Numbered from the stretch's first letter, positions 1 through 11,841 are shown. The stretch is DNA of 64,000 bases from Massilia phyllostachyos (GCF_021044825.1 NZ_JAJNOC010000005.1:1-64000); one strand, 5' to 3'. Numbers and translations are program-made. The notes: generated by a model from the letters alone, not told the origin.

Positions 1-152
1 ATGCCGGCTATCCGTCGAACATGCAGCCGGCCCTGGCCTACGCGGCCGACATCGGCGGCGCCCAAGGTGCGAATGCCTGGAAAGTGTTCATGGCGCGCAG
101 CGTCAAGCCGGACTACCGTTTCGGCCCACAGTTCGATATCGTGCCGCGCTGA
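1..152 (+). CDS. C-terminal end of an unrecognised protein (5' partial)
   Basis: An open frame enters from the left edge (codons in phase from position 3) and stops with TGA at 150-152. The 49 visible residues are rich in Ala, Gly and aromatic residues and end in FDIVPR. Codon use is GC-rich like the neighbours, and a strong terminator follows 23 bases downstream, so this is the real 3' end of a gene. The fragment is too short to assign a family. The frame starting at the ATG at position 1 is a different frame and is not favoured, because it runs through the terminator. Confidence 0.6.
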   Translation, partial: AGYPSNMQPALAYAADIGGAQGANAWKVFMARSVKPDYRFGPQFDIVPR

Positions 153-175
153 TCACGGCGCAAGCAAGGCAAGCA

Positions 176-204
176 AAGCCCGGTGGATTCCACCGGGCTT
201 TTTT
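176..204 (+). terminator. Rho-independent terminator
   Basis: An 11-bp perfect stem (AAGCCCGGTGG, 176-186, with 190-200) closes a 3-base loop and runs into a TTTTTT tract. It closes the partial gene at the left edge. Confidence 0.92.
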
Positions 205-266
205 GTCTTTTCTGGCAGGCCAGGGCTCCATGCTTCCGTGTGGGGAAATCGCGTCAAAGACCAATT

Positions 267-281
267 CTTACAACTGCTTAC
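267..281 (+). promoter_or_regulatory. CTTAC-N5-CTTAC direct-repeat box (copy 1)
   Basis: CTTAC AACTG CTTAC lies about 100 bases upstream of the beta-helix gene. A possible -10 hexamer TTTAAT (303-308) would put the box near -41. The same arrangement occurs at 6354-6368 and 37961-37984. Direct repeats with a 10-base period are typical of OmpR-family response regulators; the nearest known consensus is the CpxR box GTAAA-N5-GTAAA, read here on the opposite strand as GTAAG-N5-GTAAG. Confidence 0.45.
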
Positions 282-380
282 TTTATTTCCAGTCCGCATT
301 ACTTTAATCTAGGAAATGTTTCGCAGAAATTTTCAGAAGTTTACAATTTGCCTAGTCGGCCTACGGAAAGACCATTCCTC

Positions 381-1559
381 ATGCGCATCGTACCTCTGAC
401 TTCATTCCTCCTCCTCTCCATTGGCGCAATTGCCCCTGCCTTCGCCGCCACCCTGGCGGTCGGCCCCGGCAAGACCTATGCGACCCCTTGCCGCGCCTTC
501 GCTGCCGCCAAGGCCGGCGACATCGTCGAAATCACCGGCAACGTCACTTACAGCGGCGATGTCTGCACGATCTCACCCAGCAAGCTGATCATCCGCGGCG
601 TCAATGGCCGTCCACGTATCGACGCCGCCGGCAAGAACGCGCAGGGCAAGGGCACCTGGGTGGTCGCCGGCAATGACATCGTCATCGAAAACGTCGAGAT
701 GTTCGGCGCCAGGGTCCCGGACCAGAACGGCGCGGCGCTGCGCCTGGAAGGCACCAACTTCACCCTGCGTTCCGCTTTCCTGCATGACAACGAGAACGGG
801 ATCCTCACCGGCGCCAACGTCAACAGCAATGTCGTGATCGAGTACAGCGAGTTCGGCCACAACGGCTACGGCACCGGCTATACCCATAATCTCTACATCG
901 GCAACATCGGCAGCCTGACCTTCCGCTACAACTATTCGCACGACGCCCACGTCGGCCACAACCTGAAGTCGCGCGCCCGCGTCAACACCATAGCCTATAA
1001 CCGCTTCTCGAGCCTGAATCCGGGCCAGACCGGCAGCACCGCGGCCGGCAAGCCGAGCTACGAGATCGACCTGCCGAACGCCGGCACGTCCTACGTGATC
1101 GGCAACGTGATCCAGCAGCCGTCCTCGAACGAGAACCCGACCCTGCTGGCTTATGGCGAGGAAGGCGCGAGCAATCCGGGCCATGACCTCTACGTCGTCA
1201 ATAACACCTTCTTGAACGACAACAGCTCGAGCGGCACCTTCGTGCTGGTCGGTTCGGCCGTCACCAAGAAGGCTCTTCTGCAAAATAATATTTTTGCCGG
1301 GGTGGGCACCCTCACCAACCAGGCCGGCGCCGTGGAAAAGACCAATTACCGCGCGCTCGCGCCGGGATTCGTCGACCGCGCCAACTTCGACCTGCGTCCA
1401 ACCGCCAACGCCCTTGTGATCGGCGCTGCCTCGGCGCCGGGCTATGCGCCTAGCGGGGTTGGCCTCAAGCCGGGCGCGGAGTACCGTCACCGCGCCTCGG
1501 GCGTGAGCCGTCCCCAGGTCGGCGCGCTTGACATCGGCGCCTACGAATCGGCCCTGTAA
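381..1559 (+). CDS. Secreted right-handed parallel beta-helix repeat protein
   Basis: A 392-residue protein with a clear signal peptide (basic start, hydrophobic stretch, likely cleavage after AFA at about residue 23). The mature part consists of short, regularly spaced strands rich in Asn, Gly and Val (for example repeated NNxF, YNY and HDN motifs). This is typical of parallel beta-helix proteins of the pectate lyase/NosD/mannuronan epimerase fold, which bind or cleave polysaccharides. I see no decisive catalytic motif, so substrate and activity are unknown. The ATG at 381 is chosen because it begins the signal peptide and follows GGAAAG at 365-370; an upstream in-frame ATG at 183 lies inside the preceding terminator. 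The gene is single, with its own promoter region carrying a CTTAC direct-repeat box, and a terminator follows. Confidence 0.85.
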   Translation: MRIVPLTSFLLLSIGAIAPAFAATLAVGPGKTYATPCRAFAAAKAGDIVEITGNVTYSGDVCTISPSKLIIRGVNGRPRIDAAGKNAQGKGTWVVAGNDIVIENVEMFGARVPDQNGAALRLEGTNFTLRSAFLHDNENGILTGANVNSNVVIEYSEFGHNGYGTGYTHNLYIGNIGSLTFRYNYSHDAHVGHNLKSRARVNTIAYNRFSSLNPGQTGSTAAGKPSYEIDLPNAGTSYVIGNVIQQPSSNENPTLLAYGEEGASNPGHDLYVVNNTFLNDNSSSGTFVLVGSAVTKKALLQNNIFAGVGTLTNQAGAVEKTNYRALAPGFVDRANFDLRPTANALVIGAASAPGYAPSGVGLKPGAEYRHRASGVSRPQVGALDIGAYESAL

Positions 1560-1577
1560 GCCGGACGCATCATGAAA

Positions 1578-1603
1578 AAAGGGCCGTTTGATAACGGCCC
1601 TTT
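1578..1603. terminator. Bidirectional terminator between convergent genes
   Basis: AAAGGGCCGTT (1578-1588) pairs with 1593-1603 across a 4-base loop. The A-run before the stem and the T-run after it let it work for both the beta-helix gene (+) and the M13 peptidase (-). Confidence 0.85.
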
Positions 1604-1623
1604 CTGCATCTAGTTCCTGCGCA

Positions 1624-3687
1624 TTACCAGATGATCACCCGATCCTTCGGCGCCAAATACATCTTGTCACCCGGCTTCACCCCAAACGCCTCGTAGAACC
1701 CCGGCTGGTTCTTCAGCGTGCCGTTGGCGCGGAACTGCGCCGGCGAGTGCGGGTCGGTCTTGACCTGGTTGATCTGGGCCGGCTCGCGCATCTTCGCGCG
1801 CCACACCTGGCCCCAGCCCATGAAGAAGCGCTGGTCGCCGCTCAAGCCGTTGATGACAGGCGCCTTCTTGCCCTTCAGCGACAGCTTGTAGGCTTTATAG
1901 GCCACCGCCAGGCCCGAGTTGTCGCCGATGTTCTCGCCCAGCGTCAGTTCGCCGTTGACGTTATAGCCCGGCAGCGGGCTGTACGACGCGTACTGCGCGA
2001 TCAGGACCTTGGTCTTCTCGGCGAAGCGCTTGCCGTCTTCCTCGGTCCACCAGTTGCGCATATTGCCATCGCCGTCGTACTGCGAACCCTGGTCGTCGAA
2101 GCCGTGGCTGATCTCGTGGCCGATTACGGCGCCGATGCCGCCGTAGTTGACGGCGTCGTCCGCGTTGGCGTCGAAGAACGGCGGCTGCAGGATCGCGGCC
2201 GGGAACACGATCTCGTTCAGTTCCGGGTTGTAGTAGGCGTTGACGGTCTGCGGCGTCATGCCCCATTCGTCGCGGTCGATCGGTTTGCCCAGCTTGTTCA
2301 GTTCGCGGTTGTACTCGACTTCACGCGAGCGCATCACGTTGCCGACCAGGTCGTCGCGTTTCACGGTCAACGCCGAGTAGTCCTTCCACTTGTTCGGGTA
2401 GCCGATCTTCGGGGTGAACTTGGCCAGCTTGGCCTGGGCTTCCTTCTTGGTGGCGGGGCTCATCCAGTCGAGGGTGTCGATGGACTGCTTGTACGCTTCG
2501 AGCAGGTTCTTCACCAGCACTTCCATGCGCGCCTTGCGCTCGGCCGGGAAGTGCTCCTTCACGTACAGCTTGCCCACCGCGTCGCCCAGCGAACCTTCGA
2601 TGGTCGACACGCCGCGCTTCCAGCGCGGTTCCAGCTGCGGCGCGCCCGACAGCGTGGTGCCGTAGAAGGCGAAGCGCTGGTCCACGAAGGCCTTCGACAG
2701 GTAGCCGGCGTAGCCGTTCACGGTATGCAGGCGCAGGTAGGTCTTCCAGGTGGCGAGCGGCACGCGGTTCAGCACCTCGGCCATGCCCTTCAGGTAGCTC
2801 GGCTGGCTGACGATCACGTAGTCGGCCTTGCCGGCGATGCCGGCGGCGGCCAGCCAGGCATTCCAGTCGAAGCCCGGCGCCATCTCGGCCAGCTTCGCGA
2901 TCTCGACCTTGTTGTAGGCCTTGACCGGGTCGCGGTTCTCGACCTTGGTCCACTGGACTTTGGCCAGCTCGGTTTCCAGTTCGACGATGGCCTTGGCGTT
3001 GGCGGCGGCGTTCCCGTCGCCCGACAGCGCCAGCAGCTTCTCGACGTGCTCCTGGTACTTGGCGCGGACGCCGGCCAGCTTCGCATCGTCGAGCTTCAGG
3101 TAATAGTCGCGGTCGGGCATGCCCAGGCCGCTCTGGGACAGGTCGGCCACGTACTTGGTCGAATCCTTGGCGTCCTGGTGGATGTAGAAGCCGAACGGCG
3201 AGTTCACGCCGATCTTGCCCAGCTGCGCGAACATGGCCGGCAGTTCGGCCTTGTCCTTGATCGCGTCGATTTTCGCCAGCTCGCCCTTCAGCGGGGCGAT
3301 GCCGAGCTGCTCGAGGCGGGCTTCGTCCATGTAGCTGGCGAAGAAGTCGCCGATCAGCTGTTCTTCCGAGCCGGCGCGCGCGCCCTTGACGGCGGCGGAG
3401 CGCTCGATGATGCTGCGCAGCTGCGGCTGGGTGTCGTCGTGCAGCTTGTGGAAGGCGCCCCAGCTGGATTTGTCGGCCGGGATCTCGACGGTCTTGAGCC
3501 ACTTGCCGTTCAGGTATTCGAAGAAGTCGTCCTGCGCCCGCACCTTCGGCTCGACGTATTCGAGGGCGATGCCGGCGGACAGGGTCTTCGGTTTCGCCGT
3601 GGCGTTCTTGGTGCTGGCGCCCGATTCGGCTTGCGCCATCGAGGCCACCAGGACGAGCGCCGCGGCGCTCAGCAGATGTCGTTTCAT
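1624..3687 (-). CDS. M13 family zinc metallopeptidase (neprilysin/PepO type), copy 1
   Basis: A 687-residue exported endopeptidase. A signal peptide of about 20 residues ends in MAQA. The N-terminal M13 domain has the usual FFEYLNGKWL segment near residues 55-64. The C-terminal catalytic domain has HEISH (H524, E525, H528) and the third ligand in GENIGDNSG (E585), so the zinc site is complete. It ends with the family-type VIIW tail. Length matches bacterial PepO-like enzymes, which cut short peptides, here most likely in the periplasm. It lies 79 bases downstream of a close paralogue (3767-5818) in the same direction, a tandem duplication with nearly the same motifs throughout. The intervening hairpin is weak, so partial co-transcription is likely. 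The long opposite-strand frame over this gene is a GC artefact. Confidence 0.95.
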   Translation of the reverse strand: MKRHLLSAAALVLVASMAQAESGASTKNATAKPKTLSAGIALEYVEPKVRAQDDFFEYLNGKWLKTVEIPADKSSWGAFHKLHDDTQPQLRSIIERSAAVKGARAGSEEQLIGDFFASYMDEARLEQLGIAPLKGELAKIDAIKDKAELPAMFAQLGKIGVNSPFGFYIHQDAKDSTKYVADLSQSGLGMPDRDYYLKLDDAKLAGVRAKYQEHVEKLLALSGDGNAAANAKAIVELETELAKVQWTKVENRDPVKAYNKVEIAKLAEMAPGFDWNAWLAAAGIAGKADYVIVSQPSYLKGMAEVLNRVPLATWKTYLRLHTVNGYAGYLSKAFVDQRFAFYGTTLSGAPQLEPRWKRGVSTIEGSLGDAVGKLYVKEHFPAERKARMEVLVKNLLEAYKQSIDTLDWMSPATKKEAQAKLAKFTPKIGYPNKWKDYSALTVKRDDLVGNVMRSREVEYNRELNKLGKPIDRDEWGMTPQTVNAYYNPELNEIVFPAAILQPPFFDANADDAVNYGGIGAVIGHEISHGFDDQGSQYDGDGNMRNWWTEEDGKRFAEKTKVLIAQYASYSPLPGYNVNGELTLGENIGDNSGLAVAYKAYKLSLKGKKAPVINGLSGDQRFFMGWGQVWRAKMREPAQINQVKTDPHSPAQFRANGTLKNQPGFYEAFGVKPGDKMYLAPKDRVIIW

Positions 3688-3729
3688 GATTTTCGTTCGC
3701 TAGTCTTGTCGTTGTCGTAAAAGGTCGAA

Positions 3730-3749
3730 GGGCCGGCTTGCGCCGGCCC
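3730..3749 (-). terminator. GC hairpin between the tandem M13 genes (weak terminator or attenuator)
   Basis: An 8-bp perfect stem GGGCCGGC/GCCGGCCC with a 4-base loop, but no solid U-tract follows on the minus strand. It may reduce rather than stop read-through into the downstream M13 gene. Confidence 0.4.
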
Positions 3750-3766
3750 GTCCATCTACAGCCCGA

Positions 3767-5818
3767 TTACCAGATGATCACGCGGTCTTCCGGCGCCAGG
3801 TACATCTTGTCGCCCGGCTTGACGTCGAAGGCCTGGTAGAACTCCGGCATGTTCATCACGGTGCCGTTGGCGCGGAACTGGCCCGGCGAGTGCGGGTCGG
3901 TCTTGACCTGGTTGATCTGCGCCGCTTCGCGCATCTTCGAGCGCCAAACCTGGCCAAAGCCCATGAAGAAGCGCTGGTCACCGGTCAGGCCGTCGATCAC
4001 CGGGGCCGGCTGGCCGTGCAGCGACAGCTTGTAGGCTTTATACGCGATCGACAGGCCGGCGTTGTCGCCGATGTTCTCGCCCAGGGTCAGTTCGCCGTTG
4101 ACGTTATAGCCCGGCAGCGGCGAGAAGCCGTTGAACTGCTTGACCAGCTTGTCGGTGCGGGCCTTGAAGGCGGCCTTGTCCTGCTCGGTCCACCAGTTGC
4201 GCAGGTTGCCGTCGCCGTCCGACTGGCTGCCCTTGTCGTCGAAGCCGTGGCCGATCTCGTGGCCGATCACGGCGCCGATCGCGCCGTAGTTCACCGCGTC
4301 GTCGGCGCGCATGTCGAAGAACGGCGGCTGCAGGATCGCGGCCGGGAACACGATCTCGTTGGTCGTGCTGCGGTAGTAGGCGTTGACGGTCTGCGGCGTC
4401 ATGCCCCATTCGGTGCGGTCGACCGGCTTGCCCAGTTTGTTGAGCTGGTAGTTGTAGCCGAAGGTCGCGGTGCGCATCGCGTTGCCGACCAGGTCGTCGC
4501 GCTTGATGGTCAGCTTCGAGTAGTCGCGCCACTTGTCCGGGTAGCCGATCTTCGGCGTGAACTTGGCCAGCTTGGCGCGGGCTTCCTTCTTGGTCTCGGG
4601 GCTCATCCACTCGAGATTGTCGATCGACTGGCCGTAGGCGACGATCAGGTTCTTCACCAGTTCTTCCATGCGCGCCTTGCGCTCGGCCGGGAAGTGCTGC
4701 TCGACGTACAGCTTGCCGACGGCTTCGCCCAGCGAGCGCTCGACGGTGCCGACGCCGCGCTTCCACAATGGGGCCTGCTCGCTCACGCCCGACAGCGTGG
4801 TGCCGTAGAAGGCGAAGCTCTGCTCCACGAAGGCTTTCGACAGCAGCGGCGAGAATTCACGCAGCAGCTGCCATTCGAAATAGGACTTCAGGGTCGACAG
4901 CTCGGTCTTGGCCAGCACTTCGTTCAGGCCGGTGAAGTAGCTCGGCTGGTTGACGATGATGGTCTCGAGCTTGTTGCCCACGCCCGCGGCGCCCAGGGCC
5001 GCGTTCCAGTCGTAGCCCGGAGCCAGCTTGCCCAGTTCGGCCACGCTCATCTTGTTGTAGCGCTTGACCGGGTCGCGGTTCTCGACGCGGGTCCACTGCA
5101 CCTTGGCCAGCTCGGTCTCGAAGTCGACGATGGCCTTGGCCTGGGCCGCGGCGTTCTTTTCGCCGGCCAGCGCCAGGGTCTTCTGGACGTGGTCCAGGTA
5201 CTTGGCGCGCACTTCGGCCAGTTTTGCGTCGTCCTGCTTCAGGTAGTAGTCGCGGTCCGGCATACCGAGGCCGCTCTGCGAGATGTACACGACGTGTTCG
5301 GTCGAGTTGCGCATGTCCTGGCTGACGTAGATGCCGTACGGGGTCGACACGCCGATCTTCGACAGGTGGGCGACCAGGGCCGGCAGGCCTTTCTTGTCCT
5401 TCAGGGTGCGGATCTTCTGCAACTCGCCGGCGAGCGGCTTGGTGCCCAGCGCTTCGCGGCGCGCTTCATCCATGTAGCTGGCGTACAGGTCGCCGATCTT
5501 CTGGGTTTCGGACCCGAGCTTGGCCGACTTGTCCTTCTGGGCTGCTTCGATGATCGACTTGATCTGCGGCGTGGTGTCGTCGCGCAGCTTCATGAAGGTG
5601 CCCCAGCTGGCCTTGTCGCTCGGGATCTCGGTCTCTTTCAGCCACTTGCCGTTCAGGTAGGTGAAGAAGTCGTCCTGCGGACGCACGCTGGTGTCGATGA
5701 ACTGCGTGTCGACGCCCGAAATCGGCGCGCCGGCCGGCTTGGCGGGCGCTTTGTCCGCCGCGTTGGCAAAGGCTGCCGCGATGGACAGCGTCAGGGTGCT
5801 CAGAAGGATTCGCTTCAC
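3767..5818 (-). CDS. M13 family zinc metallopeptidase (neprilysin/PepO type), copy 2
   Basis: A 683-residue paralogue of the downstream gene with the same plan: signal peptide ending near AAFANA, FFTYLNGKWL near the N-terminus, HEIGH zinc motif (H520, E521, H524), third zinc ligand in GENIGDN (E581) and the VIIW end. All catalytic residues are present, so both copies look active. It is the first gene of the pair. The 676-base region upstream carries its promoter, but no convincing hexamer pair could be fixed. As a member of the M13 family it should degrade peptides in the periplasm. Confidence 0.95.
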   Translation of the reverse strand: MKRILLSTLTLSIAAAFANAADKAPAKPAGAPISGVDTQFIDTSVRPQDDFFTYLNGKWLKETEIPSDKASWGTFMKLRDDTTPQIKSIIEAAQKDKSAKLGSETQKIGDLYASYMDEARREALGTKPLAGELQKIRTLKDKKGLPALVAHLSKIGVSTPYGIYVSQDMRNSTEHVVYISQSGLGMPDRDYYLKQDDAKLAEVRAKYLDHVQKTLALAGEKNAAAQAKAIVDFETELAKVQWTRVENRDPVKRYNKMSVAELGKLAPGYDWNAALGAAGVGNKLETIIVNQPSYFTGLNEVLAKTELSTLKSYFEWQLLREFSPLLSKAFVEQSFAFYGTTLSGVSEQAPLWKRGVGTVERSLGEAVGKLYVEQHFPAERKARMEELVKNLIVAYGQSIDNLEWMSPETKKEARAKLAKFTPKIGYPDKWRDYSKLTIKRDDLVGNAMRTATFGYNYQLNKLGKPVDRTEWGMTPQTVNAYYRSTTNEIVFPAAILQPPFFDMRADDAVNYGAIGAVIGHEIGHGFDDKGSQSDGDGNLRNWWTEQDKAAFKARTDKLVKQFNGFSPLPGYNVNGELTLGENIGDNAGLSIAYKAYKLSLHGQPAPVIDGLTGDQRFFMGFGQVWRSKMREAAQINQVKTDPHSPGQFRANGTVMNMPEFYQAFDVKPGDKMYLAPEDRVIIW

Positions 5819-6245
5819 GGATTGGTCCTCGGTTGCTTGGGAAGGTGCTGGAAGAAGACCGGCTCGTGGCCGGCCCGGGAAATATGCGTCATGGGAGCCG
5901 CGGCTCCGGACGCACGCCCACAGGCGCGCCGGTGCGCGCCTGCGTGGTAAGGGGAAGATCGGAACGGGAGACGAAGCCCGGCACGGGCATCGCCCTGGAG
6001 GCGAGCGCTGCGAAATTCATCATGCTTTATTGTTGTAATGTGGACTTCCCTCTCATACGCGCCGGCCGCAATCGCGCGGCAGGCGCGAATTCATTCTAGC
6101 GGCTGCCTGCACGCCTGGCGCGACTGCGGGGAAGTTTTTTACTTTTCGATACACGGCAAGGGATGTTGCGGCATATGCATGTGTTGGAACATGACAACAG
6201 CAGTATAGACAGGTGGCAACTTTACCCGGGGGAGAATCAAACGGC
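5819..6245. other. Intergenic region without a recognisable gene
   Basis: 427 bases upstream of the M13 pair. Short frames here (on both strands) lack ribosome binding sites and family resemblance. It must hold the promoter of the M13 genes on the minus strand. TAGAAT read on the minus strand (6099-6094) is a possible -10, but no matching -35 is visible. Confidence 0.5.
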
Positions 6246-6313
6246 CATAAAAAAGCCCGCGGAGGGGGCCGCGGGCAAAGACCACTTCAAAAAGTGGAGA
6301 GAGAGAAAAACTG
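6246..6313 (-). ncRNA. Candidate small RNA with its own terminator
   Basis: Read on the minus strand, a TATAGT -10 (6325-6320) would start a transcript near 6313. It begins with a pyrimidine-rich single-stranded stretch (CAGTTTTTCTCTCTCTCC) and continues with hairpin CCACTT-TTTG-AAGTGG (6297-6282). It ends with a terminator, GCCCGCGG/CCGCGGGC (6276-6255) followed by six Us (6254-6249). That is a 65-70 nt RNA with the usual layout of an Hfq-type regulator: exposed seed, hairpin and U-tailed terminator. The CU-repeat seed could pair with GGAGAGAG-type ribosome binding sites. No gene on the minus strand lies just upstream that this terminator could serve. Inferred from structure only. Confidence 0.5.
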
Positions 6314-6319
6314 AGATTC

Positions 6320-6325
6320 ACTATA
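6320..6325 (-). promoter_or_regulatory. Putative -10 element of the small RNA
   Basis: TATAGT on the minus strand, 5 of 6 match to TATAAT. There is no good -35 hexamer at the usual distance. The direct-repeat box centred about 48 bases upstream of the expected start would fit an activator-dependent promoter. Confidence 0.35.
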
Positions 6326-6353
6326 GGAGCGCACTCTTCCATTCGCTCGGACT

Positions 6354-6368
6354 CTTACAATTGCTTAC
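6354..6368 (+). promoter_or_regulatory. CTTAC-N5-CTTAC direct-repeat box (copy 2)
   Basis: CTTAC AATTG CTTAC on the plus strand, which reads GTAAG CAATT GTAAG on the minus strand. It lies between the S41 peptidase gene (start 6495) and the small-RNA candidate and could control either. See the copies at 267-281 and 37961-37984. Confidence 0.45.
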
Positions 6369-6494
6369 CAAGCTAAGACAGTCGTAACAAGCGGTGCAAT
6401 AAGCGTTCCTTTGGCCCGGCTCGCGGCGGGTCCCGCGGTTCGGGTTTATACTGGGCCGGCGCATCTCATGCATGCGCCTCCAACCGGGTGAACC

Positions 6495-7922
<1,428 letters not shown>

Positions 7923-8032
7923 GTTGGCGTCTTCTCAATCTTGTCATTACCGGCAATTCCCAGGCTAGAAACGAGCGTGTAGAATCGCCGCATCGTCGGG
8001 GAACTCCCCATATTTCCTTTGAAAGTCCCAAC

Positions 8033-9154
8033 ATGAAACCTGTCGTCATCAGCGGCACCGGCCTGTTCACGCCGCCGTACTCGATCTCCAACGACGAGCT
8101 GGTCACGGCCTACAACGCCTACGTCGAGCTGCACAACCAGGAACACGCCGCCGCCATCGCCGCGGGCGAGGTCACCGCGCTGGAACCGTCGAGCAGCGCC
8201 TTCATCGAAAAAGCCTCGGGCATCAAGTCGCGCTACGTGATGGAGAAGGAAGGCGTCCTCGATCCGCGCCGCATGACGGCCCGCATCCCGGAGCGCGCGG
8301 ACGAACAGGTGTCGCTGCAGGCCGAGATGTGCGTCGCGGCCGCGCGCGAAGCAATGGAGCGCGCCGGTAAACAGGCTTCCGACATCGACATGGTGCTGGT
8401 GGCCTGCTCGAACATGCAGCGTCCCTACCCGGCCATGGCGGTCGAGGTGCAGGACGCGCTGGGCATCGACGGCTTCGGCTTCGACATGAACGTGGCCTGC
8501 TCCTCGGCCACCTTCGGCATCCAGACCGCGGTCGACGCGGTGAGGAGCGGCCGCGCGCGCGCCGTCCTGATGCTGAACCCGGAAATCACCAGCGGCCACC
8601 TGAACTTCCGCGACCGCGACAGCCACTTCATCTTCGGCGACGCCTGCACCGCGGTGATCGTGGAAGCGGCGGAGACGGCGACGAGCGCCCATCAGTGGGA
8701 AATCCTGGACAGCCAGCTCAAGACCAAGTTCTCGAACAACATCCGCAACAACTTCGGTTTCATGAACCGCTTCGACGAAGCCGGCATCGGCGCGCCGGAC
8801 AAGCTGTTCCGCCAGCAGGGCCGCAAGGTGTTCAAGGAAGTCTGCCCGATGGCGGCCGAGATGATCGCCGAGACCGTGAAGAATGCTGGCCTGAAGATCG
8901 AGGACGTGTCGCGCTACTGGCTGCACCAGGCCAACCTGAACATGAACCTGCTGATCGCGCGTACGCTGCTGGGGCGCGATGCGACCCCTAGCGAGGCGCC
9001 GGTGATCCTGGATACCTATGCGAATACCTCGTCGGCGGGGTCGGTGATTGCCTTCCACAAGTACCAGGATGATTTGCCGAGCGGGGCGAATGGGGTGATC
9101 TGCTCATTTGGGGCGGGTTACTCGATCGGCTGCGTCGTCGTGCGCAAGAGGTAA
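8033..9154 (+). CDS. Beta-ketoacyl-ACP synthase III-like enzyme
   Basis: A 373-residue thiolase-fold condensing enzyme with the full KAS III triad: C156 in NVACSSA, H298 in WLHQAN and N331 in YANTSS. It is about 50 residues longer than classical FabH and carries the N-terminal and mid-protein insertions seen in the Pseudomonas PA3286-like branch, which condenses longer acyl-CoA with malonyl-ACP. It therefore probably links beta-oxidation products to fatty acid synthesis rather than serving as the main FabH, which sits in fab clusters elsewhere in related genomes. The next gene (opposite strand) is fadH, consistent with a fatty-acid setting. It starts at ATG 8033 without a strong ribosome binding site. 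Confidence 0.88.
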   Translation: MKPVVISGTGLFTPPYSISNDELVTAYNAYVELHNQEHAAAIAAGEVTALEPSSSAFIEKASGIKSRYVMEKEGVLDPRRMTARIPERADEQVSLQAEMCVAAAREAMERAGKQASDIDMVLVACSNMQRPYPAMAVEVQDALGIDGFGFDMNVACSSATFGIQTAVDAVRSGRARAVLMLNPEITSGHLNFRDRDSHFIFGDACTAVIVEAAETATSAHQWEILDSQLKTKFSNNIRNNFGFMNRFDEAGIGAPDKLFRQQGRKVFKEVCPMAAEMIAETVKNAGLKIEDVSRYWLHQANLNMNLLIARTLLGRDATPSEAPVILDTYANTSSAGSVIAFHKYQDDLPSGANGVICSFGAGYSIGCVVVRKR

Positions 9155-9171
9155 CACTGCGCTTGCTGAAA

Positions 9172-9278
9172 TTGGGTTCCGGCCTGCGCCGGAACGACGG
9201 TTTTAAGGTTAGCTAAATTGCTGACTTAAGCTGTCTACACACTTAAGCAACGTCATCCCGGCGAAGGCCGGGATCCAA
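9172..9278. repeat. Pair of inverted REP-like hairpin units
   Basis: Two 28-base units face each other: 9172-9199 (stem GTTCCGGC/GCCGGAAC) and 9251-9278 (stem ATCCCGGC/GCCGGGAT). In the same orientation they match at 23 of 28 positions, and four of the five changes are paired substitutions that keep the stem (T-A to C-G, G-C to A-T). A third relative lies at 19064-19090. The pair also separates the convergent genes at 9154 and 9306 and may act as their transcript end. Confidence 0.8.
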
Positions 9279-9305
9279 TTTTGTCGGCACAGCCGCGAAC
9301 GCAAA

Positions 9306-11375
<2,070 letters not shown>

Positions 11376-11388
11376 CTAAACTGTCAGC

Positions 11389-11841
11389 TCAGGACAGCTG
11401 GGTATCGCGCTCGCGCAGTTCGGCGAAGCCTTCGATGTTGCCGATGTTGATGACGACCGGGTTCAGGCTGGCGCCCGGCGACATCGAGCGCCAGGCGAAC
11501 TGCCACTCCTTTTCGCGCGCCATGCCGAGGCTTTTCGAGAACGCGGCGCCGAGCGGCGAGCGCACGCCGTAGGCCACCTCGCCGTCGATGCCGGCCCAGT
11601 TGGGCAGGGTGCGCTGCACCGCGCGGTGAATGCGTTCGCCGAACTCCTCGGTGTTGTGGATCACCAGGCAGCGGTCGGCCCGGCTGAAGACGTCGAACAG
11701 ATTCTTGTCCCAGGCGGTCGAGAACGACAGTGCGAGGAAGCCGCCGTCGGGCAGCAGGCGGAACTGGCCGCGCAGCGCGGCTTCGAGTTCGTCTTGCGGT
11801 CCGTACAGGTACAGGGTCGGGGGGCGTTGGTAGTCGTGCAT
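11389..11841 (-). CDS. Conserved hypothetical protein, 150 aa
   Basis: A soluble 150-residue protein with no signal peptide, membrane segment or motif that I recognise. It has GC-rich codon use like its neighbours and starts at ATG 11841, 28 bases after the DUF2721 gene in the same direction, so the two are probably co-transcribed. A nucleotide- or stress-related role cannot be judged from the sequence. Confidence 0.7.
   Translation of the reverse strand: MHDYQRPPTLYLYGPQDELEAALRGQFRLLPDGGFLALSFSTAWDKNLFDVFSRADRCLVIHNTEEFGERIHRAVQRTLPNWAGIDGEVAYGVRSPLGAAFSKSLGMAREKEWQFAWRSMSPGASLNPVVINIGNIEGFAELRERDTQLS

Noticed and set aside
1588-3720. 710-residue frame on the plus strand opposite the first M13 gene
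   Set aside because: Antisense to a complete M13 peptidase with an intact active site. GC-rich third positions keep the opposite frame open; it has no family motif and no ribosome binding site.
3890-5950. 686-residue frame on the plus strand opposite the second M13 gene
   Set aside because: Same antisense shadow effect. The two shadow frames resemble each other only because the true genes are paralogues.
6139-6342. 67-residue minus-strand frame in the region between the peptidase genes
   Set aside because: It contains the strong terminator 6276-6249 in its middle and has no ribosome binding site, so a small RNA explains the region better.
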